A DNA stretch of 36,161 nucleotides from Acidobacteriota bacterium. GTDB lineage: Bacteria; Acidobacteriota; Terriglobia; Terriglobales; SCQP01. Both the position numbers and the translations under genes were made by a program. The notes beneath the pieces are model-generated. The model saw only the letters and a list, made by a program, of their open reading frames with translations, searched no databases and was not told where the DNA came from. Below are positions 34,549 through 36,161 of this stretch, piece after piece (positions within the stretch are counted from its first letter, which is position 1; each line of letters opens with the position of its first letter). Where the stretch lies: the NCBI GenBank assembly GCA_027315185.1, contig DAHUYO010000032.1:1-36161 (forward strand), given 5' to 3'.

Positions 34549-34552
34549 TGGA
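34471..34552 (+). repeat. Dispersed palindromic element, copy B, at the 5' end of the MOSC gene
   Basis: GCAAGCGGCGCTCCGC, CTCAAAGCGGGGCT, hairpin CCCCG-TTGCGGG-CGGGG, CTGGGGCCCGCGACC and CTCATTGG align with copy A through the whole element. It includes the ATG at 34548 proposed for the MOSC gene on the other strand. Confidence 0.72.
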
Positions 34553-34567
34553 TGACCGGCGCGGCGG

Positions 34568-35101
34568 TCATGGCCGCGGCGTTTCCGGTTTGCGAAAAAC
34601 CGAACAGTAGAGATCCCGGCGCCACGGTTCGCCGTCGCGCTCGCAGGCAAAGCCGGCGGCGGTCAGCTCCGCTTTCACGACCGCCGCGGGAACGCCGTGG
34701 CCGCCGCGGTTGGCGGGCACGCCTTTCGGGCGGGAGAACAGCGTCAGCCACCAGCGCGGAGGAAAATCCACCACCGCCAGCGCCCCGCCGGGGCGCAGCG
34801 CGGCCAGCAGATCCGCCGCGATGGCCGGCGGATCGGTGAAGTGATGGTAGACGCTGCGCATGACGATCGCGTCACATTCGCCCGGCGGCAGACCGCTGGC
34901 GGTTTGGCTGGAGACGAGCGGGCCGATTTCGCCGCCGCGGCGCGACAGGCGGCGGCACAGGCGCTGGTATTTGCCGCCCTCCAGTTCGGTGGCGAAGACG
35001 CGGCCGGTGGGCCCGGCCCAACCCAGGCATTCCCCGGCGAAGGCGCCGTCGCCGGCGCCGACTTCGAGCACGCGGCCGCTCGAATCGGCACGCGGCACCA
35101 T
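34568..35101 (-). CDS. SAM-dependent class I methyltransferase
   Basis: A 177-residue methyltransferase of unknown substrate. The SAM-binding motif VLEVGAGDGAFA lies near residues 11-22, then an acidic ATELEGG (motif II), IVMRSVYHHFTDP (motif with HH-F) and LRPGGALAVVDF. The N-terminus is short: upstream, in a different frame, GTG at 35136 opens NRRQEAARLAQW, which looks like the missing first helix and overlaps the bacilliredoxin stop as GTGA. A one-base change near 35100 would join them, so this gene may be frameshifted or simply start at the ATG at 35101. Confidence 0.75.
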   Translation of the reverse strand: MVPRADSSGRVLEVGAGDGAFAGECLGWAGPTGRVFATELEGGKYQRLCRRLSRRGGEIGPLVSSQTASGLPPGECDAIVMRSVYHHFTDPPAIAADLLAALRPGGALAVVDFPPRWWLTLFSRPKGVPANRGGHGVPAAVVKAELTAAGFACERDGEPWRRDLYCSVFRKPETPRP

Positions 35102-35132
35102 TGCGCCAGCCGCGCCGCCTCCTGCCGGCGGT

Positions 35133-35570
35133 TCACGCGGTGGCGGCCGCGGGGGCGCAGTGCTGGTCGAAGGCTTGCATCAGGTCCTGCGCGATGTCGC
35201 CCGCCGCACGGCCCTCAATTTGCCGCCGTTCCAGCATGTGCACCAGCTTGCCGTCCTTGAACAGCGCGATCTGCGGGGAGGAAGGCGGATAGGGAGCGAA
35301 GCGGCGGCGCGCCTCGTCGGTGGCCTCGATGTCGGCGCCGGCGAAGACGGTGATGGCGCGGTCGGGACGGTGCGAATGGCCCAGCGCCATGGCCACGCCG
35401 GGGCGGGCTTTGCCCGCGGCGCAGCCGCAGACGGAGTTGACCACCACCAGCAGCGTGCCCGGCGTCTGTTCCATCGCCGCGCGCACCTGTTCCGGCGTGC
35501 GCGTTTCCTCGATGCCCAGCCGCGTCAGCTCCTGCCGCATGCCCTCGATCATGAATTCCGGATAAGCCAT
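35133..35570 (-). CDS. BrxA/BrxB family bacilliredoxin (DUF1094, thioredoxin fold)
   Basis: A 145-residue thiol-disulfide protein. The active-site CGC (Cys48-Gly-Cys50, in VVNSVCGCAAG) with GVAMALGHSHRPDRAITVFA and PPSSPQIALFKDGKLVHMLE is the BrxA/YphP pattern; known members remove bacillithiol from modified proteins in Firmicutes. Whether this organism makes bacillithiol is not shown here. The start ATG at 35570 has AGAGGAG (35586-35580) 9 bases upstream. First gene of a probable operon with the methyltransferase and MOSC genes. Confidence 0.9.
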   Translation of the reverse strand: MAYPEFMIEGMRQELTRLGIEETRTPEQVRAAMEQTPGTLLVVVNSVCGCAAGKARPGVAMALGHSHRPDRAITVFAGADIEATDEARRRFAPYPPSSPQIALFKDGKLVHMLERRQIEGRAAGDIAQDLMQAFDQHCAPAAATA

Positions 35571-35854
35571 TGGCGATAACTCCTCTAGAAAAATAGTTTC
35601 CCTAGCGCCGAGTTTAGCACTCGCGTGCTCACGGCTCGCGGGCGAGGACTGGGGCGAACGGGGCACCTGCGTTTTCCGCGCGCCAAGCGGCTCGCGCGCC
35701 GCAGCCGCGCGGACAGGCGGGGACGCCCATCCCACTTTCTTCGCGCTTGCGGGCTGGTGGCGGTCCCCCAGCGTGCGCCGCACGCGCCGGCGGTTGACAG
35801 GCGGCGGGCGCGGGACAATGCTGGCGGCAGGGACGGTTGGTGTCCCCCAGAATT
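35571..35854. other. Divergent intergenic region
   Basis: 284 bases between the bacilliredoxin gene (minus) and the first open frame at the right edge (plus). Besides the extended -10 and ribosome-binding site for the minus side, there is a TTGACA at 35794-35799. Its best -10 partner is either GACAAT at 14 bases or AATGCT at 17 bases, neither good. No gene seen. Confidence 0.4.
35611..35619 (-). promoter_or_regulatory. Extended -10 promoter element for the bacilliredoxin operon
   Basis: TGCTAAACT on the minus strand fits an extended -10 (TGn plus TAAACT). It gives a leader of roughly 35 bases that contains the strong AGAGGAG ribosome-binding site. A matching -35 is not evident, as is normal for extended -10 promoters. 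Confidence 0.45.
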
Positions 35855-36161
35855 ATGACGCGGCAAATGAGAGACGCCCGGTGCGCCGGCCGGTTGCGGC
35901 CGGCCGCCGCCGCACCGCCGGCGCGCGGCACAGACGCGGCATCAAGATTGCAGCGGCTGCGCCGCCTGGGCGGCGCGCTCTTGGTCCTGACGTTGGTGCT
36001 GCTGGCCGCCGGCCCGGCCGGCGCGCAAGCCGCCGCCGCTGATGGATCCGACACGGCAGCGCGATCGTGGCCGGATCCTGGCGTTGTTTGCGCCCTACCG
36101 GGCCCGGCTGCTGGCGGTCCTGGTGCTGATCATCGTGTCGGCCGGGGTCAGCATGCTGAGC
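35855..36161 (+). CDS. Open frame with a signal-peptide-like N-terminus, running off the window
   Basis: The ATG at 35855 opens a frame with a basic start (MTRQMRDARCAGRLR), then LGGALLVLTLVLLAAGPAGA followed by AQAAAAD, which reads as a good signal peptide with a cleavage site. The frame stays open to the window end but from 36041 it overlaps the ABC exporter start in another frame. It could be a true small exported protein ending soon after the window, or a high-GC chance frame. The ABC frame is the better supported of the two over the overlap. Confidence 0.3.
   Translation, partial: MTRQMRDARCAGRLRPAAAAPPARGTDAASRLQRLRRLGGALLVLTLVLLAAGPAGAQAAAADGSDTAARSWPDPGVVCALPGPAAGGPGADHRVGRGQHAE
36041..36161 (+). 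CDS. ABC exporter (permease-ATPase type), N-terminal fragment
   Basis: Only the first 40 codons are present. MDPTRQRDRGRILALFAPYR is followed by a first hydrophobic helix (LLAVLVLIIVSAGVSMLS). An arginine-flanked FAPYRARL segment leading into a helix is the usual opening of MsbA/LmrA-like half-transporters. The rest, including the ATPase domain, lies to the right of the window, so the identification is tentative. Confidence 0.5.

Noticed and set aside
35611-35628. CIRCE-like heat-shock operator (GAGTGCTAA) upstream of the bacilliredoxin
   Set aside because: Only one half-site is present; the inverted partner at nine bases is missing. The sequence is better read as an extended -10.

Overview
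The window (about 70% GC by eye) looks like a chromosomal contig from an Acidobacteriota-like bacterium. This rests on the caa3-type oxidase C-terminal sequence, the secreted TAT-dependent carbohydrate-active proteins, the TPR/GAF regulator and the base composition. I could not run a phylogenetic assignment, so treat it as a good guess.

Layout. 1-960: 3' end of an rRNA operon (23S, spacer with hairpins, 5S, terminator). 1072-9626: housekeeping and envelope genes: a DUF423 membrane protein, a GT39-like glycosyltransferase, a TPR/GAF/degenerate-GGDEF protein, lepA, and a GT2 glycosyltransferase. 10051-12386 (minus): a damaged respiratory cluster. The front half of a PQQ alcohol dehydrogenase is joined to the last ~92 codons of cytochrome oxidase subunit I, followed by an intact subunit III and a small membrane protein with an in-frame stop. 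12692-17941 (plus): SDR, serine hydrolase, ABC ATPase, RNase H-like exonuclease, a C-terminal remnant of an outer membrane barrel and its intact paralogue. 18120-28770: a carbohydrate block (GH31, DUF5695 and an (alpha/alpha)6 hydrolase) that also contains bioA-tag. 28837-33456 (minus): a four-gene overlapping defence cassette of DNA cytosine-5 methyltransferase, DUF4928, Vsr endonuclease and Z1-domain ATPase. 33535-35570 (minus): MOSC, methyltransferase, bacilliredoxin. The right edge cuts the start of an ABC exporter.

How the genes work together. The methyltransferase cassette is the best candidate for an interesting system. All four genes are joined by start/stop overlaps, and sampled GC in the Z1 gene is lower than in the host. 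Vsr would repair T:G mismatches left by 5-methylcytosine deamination, DUF4928 is probably the restriction nuclease, and Z1 is a helicase-like ATPase known from MORC-type restriction islands. No MORC/GHKL ATPase is visible in the window.

Two genome-level signals cut across the map. First, a dispersed palindromic element has at least four clear copies plus two partial ones. Its central hairpin is preserved by paired base changes, and copies sit in intergenic gaps, at gene ends, at the 5' end of the MOSC gene and in frame inside the GH31 gene. Second, several promoters place the -10 box only 5-8 bases before a start codon with no Shine-Dalgarno sequence, which suggests leaderless transcripts.
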